The notes under the pieces were generated by a model. It had not been told where the DNA came from and did not search any database. It saw only the letters and a program-made list of their open reading frames with translations. The position numbers and the translations under genes were made by a program. This document shows positions 32,485 through 41,256 of a stretch of 54,646 bases of DNA, piece by piece. The stretch is from Candidatus Gastranaerophilales bacterium (GTDB lineage Bacteria; Cyanobacteriota; Vampirovibrionia; Gastranaerophilales; Gastranaerophilaceae): assembly GCA_944323275.1 (NCBI GenBank), contig CALUSA010000005.1, positions 1 to 54,646 on the forward strand. Reading direction: 5' to 3'. Each line of letters starts with the position of its first letter. Position 1 is the stretch's first letter.

Positions 32485-33759
32485 TTATTTGCAGCCGCAG
32501 CAGCTTAAACCTGCCTGCTCTTTCAATTTTGCTGCTTTATCAGTGTGTTCCCAGGGAACGTCAATGTCTGTTCTGCCCATGTGACCGTACGCTGCCAGCA
32601 ATTGATAAAATTTACCGCCGTTTTTAGCAGGCAAACCTCTTAAGTCAAATTGTTTAATGATTGCAGCGGGTCTGAGGTCAAAATTTTCCTGTACGAGGTT
32701 AGAAATTTCATCATCAGAAATAACCCCTGTACCGAAAGTATCAATCATAACAGAAACCGGCTGAGCTACACCTATAGCGTATCCGAGTTCTACTTCACAT
32801 TTTTGAGCCAAACCTGCAGCTACAACATTTTTAGCAACATAACGTGCTGCATAAGCCGCTGAACGGTCTACTTTTGTAGGATCTTTACCTGAGAAGGCAC
32901 CGCCGCCGTGACGTGAATATCCGCCGTAAGTATCTACGATGATTTTTCTTCCCGTCAAACCTGCATCACCCTGAGGACCGCCTATTACGAATCTTCCCGA
33001 AGGGTTGATTAAATATTTTGTATTTGCATCAGGTTTAATAGCATCGTTTTCAAATACAGGGTTGATAACTTTTTCTATTAAATCCTGTCTGATAATTTCT
33101 TGGACTTCTTTATTATCGGAAACGCCTTTGATTTCAGGATCGTGTTGTGTTGAAAGAACGATAGTGTCGATTCTTGACGGTCTGCCGTCAACGTATTCCA
33201 CAGTAACCTGAGATTTTCCGTCCGGTCTTAAATAGCCTAAAGAACCGTTTTTTCTAACCTGAGCCAGCCTGTGAGCCAATCTGTGAGCGAGGCTGATAGG
33301 CAAAGGCATAAGTTCCGGTGTTTCGTCACAAGCAAAACCAAACATAATACCCTGATCGCCGGCACCAACGTTTTCTGTTTCGCTTGAAGAAGTGTCAGAG
33401 TTGTCACTTCTTGATTCAAGAGCTTTGTTTACACCGCCTGCGATATCTGTTGATTGTTCATCAATAGAAGTAAGAACAGCGCAGTTTTTATAATCAAACC
33501 CGCCGCCTTCCGCACCAGCATAACCGATATTTTTAATAGTATTTCTTACTACTGCGGGAATGTCCACGTAGCAGTCAGATGTAATTTCTCCGCAAACAAG
33601 AGCCATGCCGGTTGTTACGGTAGTTTCTGCAGCAACTCTTGAACTTTTGTCCTTTGTAAGAAATTCATCTAAAATTGCGTCGGAAATTTGGTCGCATACT
33701 TTATCGGGGTGACCTTCAGTAACGGATTCCGACGTAAAAAGAAATCTTTTTGATGTCAT
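32485..33759 (-). CDS. metK: S-adenosylmethionine synthetase
   Basis: The 424-residue enzyme makes S-adenosylmethionine from methionine and ATP. Motifs are intact: [17 protein letters not shown], the hexapeptide-containing [10 protein letters not shown], the P-loop-like [16 protein letters not shown], and [13 protein letters not shown]. It is somewhat longer than the usual 380-400 residues, with a Ser/Asp-rich insertion before GAGDQG (about residues 118-130) and a Cys-rich end (CCGCK). An AAAGGGA ribosome site precedes the ATG. It is divergent from dapF across 183 bases and monocistronic, with a strong terminator. Confidence 0.97.
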   Translation of the reverse strand: MTSKRFLFTSESVTEGHPDKVCDQISDAILDEFLTKDKSSRVAAETTVTTGMALVCGEITSDCYVDIPAVVRNTIKNIGYAGAEGGGFDYKNCAVLTSIDEQSTDIAGGVNKALESRSDNSDTSSSETENVGAGDQGIMFGFACDETPELMPLPISLAHRLAHRLAQVRKNGSLGYLRPDGKSQVTVEYVDGRPSRIDTIVLSTQHDPEIKGVSDNKEVQEIIRQDLIEKVINPVFENDAIKPDANTKYLINPSGRFVIGGPQGDAGLTGRKIIVDTYGGYSRHGGGAFSGKDPTKVDRSAAYAARYVAKNVVAAGLAQKCEVELGYAIGVAQPVSVMIDTFGTGVISDDEISNLVQENFDLRPAAIIKQFDLRGLPAKNGGKFYQLLAAYGHMGRTDIDVPWEHTDKAAKLKEQAGLSCCGCK

Positions 33760-33804
33760 TTTGTAATGTTCCCTTTCATAATAATATCCGGGTGACTCTC
33801 CGGA

Positions 33805-33810
33805 ATTATA
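33805..33810 (-). promoter_or_regulatory. -10 element of metK
   Basis: TATAAT on the minus strand lies about 45 bases before the metK ATG. The leader from there contains a small hairpin (TCCGG...CCGGA, about 33787-33804) and the ribosome site. No convincing -35 is seen at standard spacing, and no SAM-riboswitch signature is recognisable. Confidence 0.5.
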
Positions 33811-33905
33811 AACATGTTAAAACAAAGGGAAATCAGGGTCAAACAATGCAGCTCAGAGCTTTACATAGCTTAATCTATTAAATGACCGCACTGCATTTAA
33901 TATGC

Positions 33906-33911
33906 TATAAT
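33906..33911 (+). promoter_or_regulatory. Extended -10 promoter of dapF
   Basis: TGCTATAAT is a TGn-TATAAT extended -10. A weak -35 (ATGACC or TGACCG, 33882-33888) lies 17-18 bases upstream. The start would be near 33918, about 25 bases before the dapF ATG. Confidence 0.65.
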
Positions 33912-33942
33912 GCAACGGTACACATAACACGGGAATATTAAT

Positions 33943-34800
33943 ATGACTCAGGTAAAATTTACAAAAATGCAAGGTGCCGGAAATGATTTTATTTTAATGG
34001 AATACAATGAGTATAAAAAAATCGAGGATAAATTCCCTCAAATCGCAGTAAAACTCTGCGACAGACACTTTGGTATCGGGGCTGACGGCATTTTTGTTCC
34101 CGTTGAAAATCCAAAAACCTACTCGGATTTGGAATGGTTATTCTATCAGGCTGACGGCTCAACAGCCCAAATGTGCGGAAACGGTATGAGATGCTTTGCA
34201 CGTTTTTGCTATGATAAAAAAATCGTTAATAAAAAACAATTCACTGTTCATACAGGGGCAGGCAAAATTATTCCGGAAATTCAGGAAGACATGAGAGTTA
34301 AAGTCAATATGGGCAAACCAGTTTTAGAGCCTGAAAAAATTCCTTTTAAAGGAAGCAAAAGCTTAAATTACCCGCTGTGGGACGGAATTAAAAAATTCAC
34401 AGTAAACGCTGTCAGTATGGGAAACCCTCATTGTGTTATCTTTCCTAAAGAAGAAGACGGAGATATCCAAGAACTGGCTAAAAAGTATGGTGACGCAATC
34501 GAACACGACAACTTATTCCCCGAAAAAACAAATGTTGAATTTGTAAAAGTTAAAAGCAGAACCGAAATAGATGTTGCTGTTTGGGAAAGAGGCTGCGGTA
34601 TTACCCTAGCCTGCGGAACAGGAGCCTGTGCAAGTGTTGTTGCAGCAATATTGAACAATCTGTGCGACAGCAAAGTAAATGTCAATCTGCCCGGCGGAGT
34701 ACTTACGATTGAATGGGAAGGCAATTCACAAAATACCGACTTTGATGTATTTATGACAGGTGAAGCGCAATACGTATTTACAGGTGTTATTGATATCTAA
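33943..34800 (+). CDS. dapF: Diaminopimelate epimerase
   Basis: The 285-residue enzyme turns LL- into meso-diaminopimelate for peptidoglycan and lysine synthesis, without cofactors, using two cysteines. Both active-site loops are seen: MCGNGMRCFARF (first catalytic Cys) and LACGTGACASVVAA (second). The opening GAGNDFI is typical. Meso-diaminopimelate fits a Gram-negative-type wall. Its stop overlaps the start of the OppD-like gene (TAATG). Confidence 0.97.
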   Translation: MTQVKFTKMQGAGNDFILMEYNEYKKIEDKFPQIAVKLCDRHFGIGADGIFVPVENPKTYSDLEWLFYQADGSTAQMCGNGMRCFARFCYDKKIVNKKQFTVHTGAGKIIPEIQEDMRVKVNMGKPVLEPEKIPFKGSKSLNYPLWDGIKKFTVNAVSMGNPHCVIFPKEEDGDIQELAKKYGDAIEHDNLFPEKTNVEFVKVKSRTEIDVAVWERGCGITLACGTGACASVVAAILNNLCDSKVNVNLPGGVLTIEWEGNSQNTDFDVFMTGEAQYVFTGVIDI

Positions 34801-35753
34801 TGTCTAAAATATTAGAAGTAAAAAATCTAAATCTCGGCTTTAACCTTTCTGACGGATTCAGACAGGCTATATATAACGTAAGCTTTTCTCTTGAAAAAGG
34901 GGAAACTCTTGCCATTGTAGGAGAATCAGGCTGCGGAAAAACCGTTTCCACTATGTCTGTTCTGCAGCTTTTACCGCCTTCCGCAGAGATAAAAAGCGGA
35001 GAAATTATCTACAACAACAAAAATCTTCTTAGTTTCAATCAGAAACAAATGCAGCAAATCAGAGGCAAAAAGATAGCTCTTATCCCTCAAGACCCTATGA
35101 CATCCTTAAATCCGCTCTATACAATAGGCAACCAACTTTTAGAAGTAATTGAATTGCATCAGGGATTAAAAGGACAAGAAGCTTTTGAGGTTGCAATAAA
35201 AGCACTTGAAAGAGTAAAAATCCCTGACGCAAAAGAAAAAATGAAAGCTTATCCGCACGAATTTTCCGGCGGGATGAAACAGCGTGTTATCATTGCAATG
35301 GCACTTGCCTGCAAAGCTGAAATTATTATTGCGGATGAACCTACCACCGCTCTTGATGTTACTGTTCAGGCTCAAATTATGGATATTTTAAAGGAAATTA
35401 AAGAAAAATACGGAATTTCAATAATTTTAATCACGCATGACCTCGGTATAGTTGCCCAAAATGCAGATAAAATTGCCGTAATGTACGCCGGACGCATTGT
35501 TGAATATTCAGGTAACAAAGAACTCTTTGACAACCCCAAACATCCGTACACCAAAGCTCTGTTAAATGTAATTCTTGATATAAATACCGATGAGGTGCAG
35601 ACAATAGAAGGTCATCCGCCTTCTATTACAGATAACATATCAGGCTGCCCCTTCCACCCGAGGTGCAAAGAGTGTATGGAAATTTGCGCACAAAAAGCCC
35701 CTTGTTTGAAGTCTGCAGGAGATTCTTTGGTAGCCTGCCATTTATTTGATTGA
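34800..35753 (+). CDS. Oligopeptide/dipeptide ABC transporter ATP-binding protein (OppD/DppD type)
   Basis: The 317-residue protein is an ABC ATPase of the peptide-importer class: Walker A GESGCGKT, signature SGGMKQR, Walker B IIIADEPTTALDV, H-loop LITHDLG. The C-terminal oligopeptide-type extension carries CPFHPRC and later cysteines, which in relatives can hold an iron-sulphur cluster. No permease, binding protein or second ATPase (OppF) is next to it, so it must pair with subunits encoded elsewhere. It is coupled to dapF by one overlapping base, which may hint at recycled wall-peptide uptake. That link is inference. Confidence 0.9.
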   Translation: MSKILEVKNLNLGFNLSDGFRQAIYNVSFSLEKGETLAIVGESGCGKTVSTMSVLQLLPPSAEIKSGEIIYNNKNLLSFNQKQMQQIRGKKIALIPQDPMTSLNPLYTIGNQLLEVIELHQGLKGQEAFEVAIKALERVKIPDAKEKMKAYPHEFSGGMKQRVIIAMALACKAEIIIADEPTTALDVTVQAQIMDILKEIKEKYGISIILITHDLGIVAQNADKIAVMYAGRIVEYSGNKELFDNPKHPYTKALLNVILDINTDEVQTIEGHPPSITDNISGCPFHPRCKECMEICAQKAPCLKSAGDSLVACHLFD

Positions 35754-35763
35754 TGTATTAAAA

Positions 35764-36702
35764 TTAAAAATTGATTCTTTCTTTTTCAACAACAACAGGT
35801 TTTTTATTTACTCTTGTGTAAATTGCACCGATATATTCCCCTAGCACACCTAGGCAAAACAGCTGCACGGACGCAAAGAAAAACAGACTGATTATAATCG
35901 GAGCCATACCGAGTGTAAACTGTTCCCAGAAAATAAGTTTCAATACAAAATACAAAAACGCAATTAAAAGGCTGAGAAAAGAAAAACCAAACCCTAAAAA
36001 TGTCATTATTCTTAAAGGTACTTTAGAGTGTTTTACTATACCAATCATTGCATTGTCATACAGAGTATAGAAGTTATTTTTTGTAATGCCTCTTTTTCTG
36101 GTCGGCTGGGTAAATTCAACAAAAGCTTTTTCGTAACCTATGTCACAAATAAGCCCCCTTAAGTATGGATAAGGATCATCCAGACTTTTTATTATTTCTA
36201 TAACTTTATGGTCATATAACCCGAACCCCGTACAGTTTTTTACAAGCCCCGAGTCATCATCCGCAATATGCGAAATTAGTTCATAATAAGCACTGCGTAT
36301 TAAAAACATAAGTATAGATTCTTCGCTTTTTGTTTTTTTGCCGAGAACAATCTTGTAACCCTGTTCCCATTTTTCGATAAAATCTTTTATAAGCTCAGGC
36401 GGATCCTGCAAATCTGATGCAAGATAAATAACTGCATCGCCGTCTGCCTGTATCATACCGTAATACGGAGAACGTATATGCCCAAAATTTCGAGTATTCA
36501 ATATAACCTTAATTCTGTAATCTTTTTGAGCCAGTTCCCTCAGCTTTTGGGCAGTTTTGTCTATAGAACCGTTATCAAGAAGAATGTACTCAAATTCATA
36601 TTTATCACAAAAAGGTTCAATTGCTTTAATTACCCTTTCATATAAAACATCAATGTTTTCTTCTTCATTGTAACAGCTTGAAACAAGACTAATTTTTTTC
36701 AT
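35764..36702 (-). CDS. GtrB-like polyprenyl-phosphate glycosyltransferase (GT2)
   Basis: The 312-residue protein has a GT2 catalytic domain (VSSCYNEEENIDVLYERV at the start, LDNGSIDKTA, and a ASDLQDPPELI metal/donor motif around residues 95-105). Two C-terminal membrane helices follow (about 230-250 and 265-290). This is the GtrB/dolichol-phosphate-mannose-synthase-like class, which moves a sugar from a nucleotide donor to undecaprenyl phosphate on the cytoplasmic face. It overlaps gtrA by 14 bases. The sugar cannot be read from sequence. It supplies the most likely donor for the membrane glycosyltransferases encoded divergently. Confidence 0.88.
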   Translation of the reverse strand: MKKISLVSSCYNEEENIDVLYERVIKAIEPFCDKYEFEYILLDNGSIDKTAQKLRELAQKDYRIKVILNTRNFGHIRSPYYGMIQADGDAVIYLASDLQDPPELIKDFIEKWEQGYKIVLGKKTKSEESILMFLIRSAYYELISHIADDDSGLVKNCTGFGLYDHKVIEIIKSLDDPYPYLRGLICDIGYEKAFVEFTQPTRKRGITKNNFYTLYDNAMIGIVKHSKVPLRIMTFLGFGFSFLSLLIAFLYFVLKLIFWEQFTLGMAPIIISLFFFASVQLFCLGVLGEYIGAIYTRVNKKPVVVEKERINF

Positions 36703-37063
36703 ATTTAAACACCCAATTTTTATTTAACAAAAACGATATTACTGCGCATACAGCAGTGGAAAACAGTCCGGCAAAATAAAGATTTATATGTGCAAACTCA
36801 GCTATACGCAAAATAATTATACCAAGTATGCAAATTATGGTATATACTGCAACAAATTTAAATATAAGTTTGTTATTTTTATTCTTAAAAACAAGCGTGC
36901 CTGTTGTTTTAAAATTAAAAAGCACACCTGCAATCGTCGACAATATAACAGCAAGCGAATAATGCAAACCTGAAAATATTAAAAGTGCGTAAACAAGATA
37001 CCCGAAGGCTGTGTTTAAAATCCCGACAAGAATAAATTTTACAAAAAGCCAATCTGTTTTCAT
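36689..37063 (-). CDS. GtrA-like flippase
   Basis: The 124-residue protein has four hydrophobic segments, typical of the GtrA family, including FVKFILVGILNTAFGYLVYA at the start and a closing FLLNKNWVFKYE motif. GtrA proteins are thought to flip polyprenyl-phosphate sugars across the inner membrane. It is translated together with the GtrB-like gene. The start codon lies 25 bases from the divergent DUF2142 gene. Confidence 0.88.
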   Translation of the reverse strand: MKTDWLFVKFILVGILNTAFGYLVYALLIFSGLHYSLAVILSTIAGVLFNFKTTGTLVFKNKNNKLIFKFVAVYTIICILGIIILRIAEFAHINLYFAGLFSTAVCAVISFLLNKNWVFKYEKN

Positions 37064-37088
37064 ACATTTATAATATAATAAATCAGAG
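37064..37088. promoter_or_regulatory. 25-base divergent promoter between gtrA-like and the membrane glycosyltransferase array
   Basis: The whole gap is AT only apart from its ends. On the plus strand TATAAT occurs at 37069-37074 and 37074-37079, within 9-14 bases of the ATG at 37089. On the minus strand TATATT lies eight bases before the gtrA-like ATG. Both transcripts would be leaderless or nearly so. The -35 regions would lie inside the opposite genes and are poor. Confidence 0.45.
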
Positions 37089-38462
37089 ATGGAAAAAAGT
37101 TTATTTAAAACAGAGAATTTATTTTTACTGATTTGTATATTTTGGGGTGTTATTTTTATATTAATAAATCCCCCGTTTCAATCCCCTGATGAAATGGAAC
37201 ATCTGTATAAAATGTGGGGTTTTACTGAAGGTACCTTAAGATACCAAATAAAAGACGGAAAATCCGGTCAATATCTGCCGGAATCATTTTACAGACTGCA
37301 TAAATTTTATTCACAGTATTTTTTAACAAAAGATAAAATTTCTGTTGATTCAACTAAAAATTTTTTGAATCTGAAGTTAAACAAAGACCAAAAAATATTT
37401 TTGGAACATGTGCCCACATCATACACGCCGTTATCATATTTCCCGTCATTTTTAATATTATGGTTAATGAAATACTTAAATATAAATCCACTGTTAATAA
37501 TGTATATATTAAGATTCTGTTCATTAATGGTATATCTGGCATTATGCTACTTTGCGATTAAAATTACACCCTGTAAAAAATGGATGTTATTTTTATACAC
37601 ACTTTTACCTGTTTGTGTGCTGCAGGCAGTTTCAGTAAGTACTGACGGGCTGTTTTTCGGAATTCTTGCAATGTTTTTTGCCTACAGTTTGAAACTTGCT
37701 TTTGATAATTCCATAAAAAAAATTACCCGCCGTCATATTATTGTATGGGGAATACTGATTACACTTTTAAGTCTTTTAAAATACGCTTATATGCCTTTTA
37801 TATTAATGTATTTTTTAATTTCAAAAGAAAAATTTGAATGCAATAAAAACTACAACAAAAATTTTTTATATATTTTATTCATTAATCTTGTGTTAACAGG
37901 CATATTTATTTTTTCTGTTATGGTATTTTCTGATGCTTCAGGATATAACAATGTGACAATGTTTAACAAATTTGAACTGATAAAAGGTATAATAATAAAT
38001 CCCTTTGATTATTTAAAATTACTGACAATTTCTGTATTCTCCTCGGCACCGTTTGTTTTAAAAAATATGGTATCGAGCATCGGCGTAAACTTAAATTTCA
38101 CAATGCTTCCTGCTGTTTATATATATACATACTGGTTTGCAATGCTGGTTTCAATTTTTTACGATGATAATAAAAACGATAGTCTGTGTATAATTACCGT
38201 AAAACAAAAAGCCGTAACATTCGGAACAATAGTTTTAACCATTTTTATTATTCTTACTTCTCTTTATCTGGTTTTTCCTACGGAACATTTAACCAAAGGA
38301 ATACAGGGAAGATACTTTACACCTTTGATTTTAGCAGGATTATTATTGTTTAATCCTAAAAATATAAATTTAAAATGGCGTGGAATTCCTGTTTTATTTT
38401 TTATAATTTCGGTATTTCTTTTGCTGTTGACTTCTATTACAATTAGCAACAGGTATTATTGA
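37089..38462 (+). CDS. DUF2142-like polytopic membrane protein (array copy A1)
   Basis: The 457-residue protein has about 10-12 membrane helices. After the first helix comes NPPFQSPDEMEH (Pro33-Asp34-Glu35...His38), the loop-1 acidic motif of DUF2142, a family with GT-C-like layout. In GT-C enzymes such acids in the first outer loop act in sugar transfer from a lipid donor. Paralogues in this array are at 38459 and 44152. A charged motif near the end (LTKGIQGRYFTPLI) is shared by all three. It heads the seven-gene run and overlaps the next gene by four bases. The role in surface glycan transfer is inferred from GtrA/GtrB next door. Confidence 0.75.
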   Translation: MEKSLFKTENLFLLICIFWGVIFILINPPFQSPDEMEHLYKMWGFTEGTLRYQIKDGKSGQYLPESFYRLHKFYSQYFLTKDKISVDSTKNFLNLKLNKDQKIFLEHVPTSYTPLSYFPSFLILWLMKYLNINPLLIMYILRFCSLMVYLALCYFAIKITPCKKWMLFLYTLLPVCVLQAVSVSTDGLFFGILAMFFAYSLKLAFDNSIKKITRRHIIVWGILITLLSLLKYAYMPFILMYFLISKEKFECNKNYNKNFLYILFINLVLTGIFIFSVMVFSDASGYNNVTMFNKFELIKGIIINPFDYLKLLTISVFSSAPFVLKNMVSSIGVNLNFTMLPAVYIYTYWFAMLVSIFYDDNKNDSLCIITVKQKAVTFGTIVLTIFIILTSLYLVFPTEHLTKGIQGRYFTPLILAGLLLFNPKNINLKWRGIPVLFFIISVFLLLLTSITISNRYY

Positions 38463-39832
38463 TGAAAAAGAGTTTATTCAAAACAGAAAATTTATTTTTT
38501 ATAATATGTCTTTTATGGGGGACAATATTTTTGTTTATTAATCCCCCGTTTCAATCACCTGACGAACCCGAACACCTGTTCAAAATGTGGGGTTACACAC
38601 AGGGAACTTTAAGACATCAAATAAAAGACGGGATTAGCGGTTTACAACTGCCTGAAAGTTTTGTGCAAATTTATAATTTTTATGATTATTACAGGAGAGT
38701 AAACACCAAAATTCCGTTTAAAGCAACCATACAGGTTAATAAATTTTCGCTTGAAAAAAATAAAACAGCATTTTTAAATTTTAACCCGTCAAGCTATACA
38801 CCTCTATCTTATTTTCCGTCTTTTATAGTTTTATGGCTTTTAAAATTATTAAATATTAAACCGCTGCTAATGCTTTATATACTGCGTTTTTGTTCGCTGC
38901 TTGTTTATCTTGCATTATGCTATACGGCAATAAAAATTACACCTTGTTTTAAATGGAGTTTCTGGCTGTTTTCACTGCTGCCGGTAAATATTTATCAGGC
39001 AGCCTCTGTCAGTGTGGACGGATTAACCTTCGGATTAATGATTTTATTTTTTGCATACACACTAAAACTTGCTTTTGACGAAAACGTCAAAGATATTAAT
39101 CTGAAACAAATTTTGTTATGGGGAATAATGTTTGTATATATTTGTATTTTAAAATTCGCTTATTTCCCTCTTATAGTTGTATATTTTTTAATACCTGAAA
39201 AAAAATTCAGTGCAAAAAATATATATTTAAAATATTTTTTAAGTACTGCAGCAGCGGCTTTTATTCTAATGGCTTTATTCTTAACGTCTGTAATGAGCAC
39301 ACCGGTTATGAACGAACACACAAAAATATTTTTGATTAACGACAAAACAGACTTAATCAAGCAAATAATAACGTCGCCTGTTGAATATTTAAAAAAAGTA
39401 ATAGAATCAACATACATCTTAAGGGGTTTTTTGTACAGAAATATTATCTCCAGTGTAAGCGTATTTTTTAAACTGATACCGGTATATGCAGTAAATATTG
39501 CTTACATAGCTTTAATTTTATCAATGTTCCATAAAACAATGGAAGAACGGATTTGTAAAATTAATTTTAAACAGAAGACTGCTATTATTGCTGCGATACT
39601 TATCTCTTACTTAATAATTGTTACCTCGGTTTATTTAATTTATAAAAGCGACTCATACATCGTCGGGATTCAGGGAAGATACTTAACCCCGTTACTGTTG
39701 TTTGGCTTGCTTGTTTTTGCGCATCAGGAAAAATTGTATCTAAAAAATAAAATAGCACCGGTCGTCTTATTTTTAGTTTCACAGTTTTTATTATTTCACA
39801 CATTTATTACAATAATTGCAGGATATGAATAA
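38459..39832 (+). CDS. DUF2142-like polytopic membrane protein (array copy A2)
   Basis: The 457-residue protein is a close paralogue of the preceding gene and of 44152-45522. It carries the same FKTEN opening, the NPPFQSPDEPEH loop (Asp35-Glu36, His39), the FKMWGYTQGTLRHQIKD segment and the late VGIQGRYLTPLLL motif. About ten membrane helices are expected. It starts by ATGA overlap with A1 and its stop overlaps the next start (TAATG), so it is strictly co-translated. The soluble loop between about residues 50 and 95, where acceptor recognition is likely, is the part that differs most from A1 and A3. Confidence 0.75.
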   Translation: MMKKSLFKTENLFFIICLLWGTIFLFINPPFQSPDEPEHLFKMWGYTQGTLRHQIKDGISGLQLPESFVQIYNFYDYYRRVNTKIPFKATIQVNKFSLEKNKTAFLNFNPSSYTPLSYFPSFIVLWLLKLLNIKPLLMLYILRFCSLLVYLALCYTAIKITPCFKWSFWLFSLLPVNIYQAASVSVDGLTFGLMILFFAYTLKLAFDENVKDINLKQILLWGIMFVYICILKFAYFPLIVVYFLIPEKKFSAKNIYLKYFLSTAAAAFILMALFLTSVMSTPVMNEHTKIFLINDKTDLIKQIITSPVEYLKKVIESTYILRGFLYRNIISSVSVFFKLIPVYAVNIAYIALILSMFHKTMEERICKINFKQKTAIIAAILISYLIIVTSVYLIYKSDSYIVGIQGRYLTPLLLFGLLVFAHQEKLYLKNKIAPVVLFLVSQFLLFHTFITIIAGYE

Positions 39833-41256
39833 TGGAAAACAAAAAAACTTTAGCGGTTAATATAATTTGCCTTATCATTTATGCGTTATTAACACTTACC
39901 TGTGTTTTGCACCATGAAGTATGGAGAGATGAGGCACAGGTATGGCTGGTGGTAAGAGATTTAGACATCATGGGAATAATAAACCACGTAAGAATGGAAG
40001 GGCATCCTCTGCTGTGGTATTTTCTTGTATTGCCGTTAGCCAAACTGAATCTGCCCGTAATGTCTATGCAAATTTTGAGCTGGAGTTTTATGACTGCAGC
40101 TGCCGGAATCTTTTTATGGAAATCACCTTTTAATCTTATTACAAAACTGTGTATAATCTTCAGTTCCGGTTTTATTTATCATTTAATAGTACTTTCAAGA
40201 AATTATTCTTTGATACCGCTTTTTATATTTTTACTGGCTATACTGTACCCAATCCAAAAACAAAGACCGTTTCTTTATGCAATTACACTTGCCCTGCTTT
40301 CACAGACACATGTATTGATGAGTGCGTTTTGTGTTGCAATGGGGGCTTTGTTCTTTTACGAAAACATTTTTAAAAATAAAATTAATAAAAAAGAATTTAT
40401 TTTTCCTTTTTTAATTATAGTTTTGCCCATAATATTTTTATGTTTATATATTTTTACCTGCCCTTATAAAAACGAAAGCGTTTCGCAATACATAATGCTT
40501 GCTGACAGATTTTTTTCTAAAACATTTATCGTATATATGATTAATCTGTTCGGTGTAATGGGGAATTTAAAAGGAATACTGCTTACCTTTCTATTATTAT
40601 CATCATTTATTGTCATATTTATTGAAAATAAAAAATTGTTCTGCGCTTATCTCATAAATTTTATATATCAATTCTTCATATATAACTATATATGGATGTC
40701 AGCTCCTGAAAAAGTTTGGGCAGGAATAACCGTTATGATATTTTGTTTCTGGATAATATTTACCTGCAATAATTTAAACAGAACAAAAAAAATTGTTTAC
40801 AATTTAATTTTAATTTTATTCTTCGGGTTAAGCATACAGCACGGTCTGCAGCTTAGAACGAACGATATAAAATATGATTATTCAGGCAGTAAATCTACTG
40901 CGGAATTTATAAAAAACAATATTGACAAAAATGATATTATTGTAACAAACAAACCCATCTTTACAAGCAGCATTGCAGCTTATCTCAAAGGATATAAATT
41001 CTATTTTCCGCAAACCGATACTTTTTACACTTACGGATATGACACAAAATATGATGAATATTTAACGTTTGAAATTAATTCAGAAATTCAAAAAAAATTT
41101 AAAGACAAAAAAATATATTACATTTTTAGTTCTCTTGCAATGCCTGAAGAAACAATCCTTTATAAATCCAAAGCAACGACTTTGATTATGACAGAAAGAT
41201 TCTATATTTTAGACAATTTAGACGGTAGTGAAAAATATGTTGAAAACAGAAAATAA
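39832..41256 (+). CDS. GT-C-like polytopic membrane glycosyltransferase (array copy B1)
   Basis: The 474-residue protein has 9-11 membrane helices. The first outer loop carries LHHEVWRDEAQVW (Asp33-Glu34), the acidic motif of GT-C enzymes such as the PMT/ArnT class, followed by a conserved MEGHPLLWYF with an invariant His. The C-terminal 110 residues form a soluble, probably outer-face, domain starting near SGSKSTAEFIKNNI. Paralogues are 41228, 42752 and 45535. It probably transfers a sugar from a polyprenyl-phosphate carrier to an outer-face acceptor. Neither substrate can be read. Its 3' end overlaps the next gene by 29 bases. Confidence 0.72.
   Translation: MENKKTLAVNIICLIIYALLTLTCVLHHEVWRDEAQVWLVVRDLDIMGIINHVRMEGHPLLWYFLVLPLAKLNLPVMSMQILSWSFMTAAAGIFLWKSPFNLITKLCIIFSSGFIYHLIVLSRNYSLIPLFIFLLAILYPIQKQRPFLYAITLALLSQTHVLMSAFCVAMGALFFYENIFKNKINKKEFIFPFLIIVLPIIFLCLYIFTCPYKNESVSQYIMLADRFFSKTFIVYMINLFGVMGNLKGILLTFLLLSSFIVIFIENKKLFCAYLINFIYQFFIYNYIWMSAPEKVWAGITVMIFCFWIIFTCNNLNRTKKIVYNLILILFFGLSIQHGLQLRTNDIKYDYSGSKSTAEFIKNNIDKNDIIVTNKPIFTSSIAAYLKGYKFYFPQTDTFYTYGYDTKYDEYLTFEINSEIQKKFKDKKIYYIFSSLAMPEETILYKSKATTLIMTERFYILDNLDGSEKYVENRK

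Noticed and set aside
33760-33942. SAM riboswitch in front of metK
   Set aside because: The leader is only about 40 bases from the likely start site and contains one small hairpin. None of the SAM-I, SAM-II or SAM-III signature sequences can be recognised.
35764-37063. Serotype-converting prophage remnant (gtrA/gtrB)
   Set aside because: No integrase, attachment site or phage genes lie nearby, and base composition is like the neighbours.
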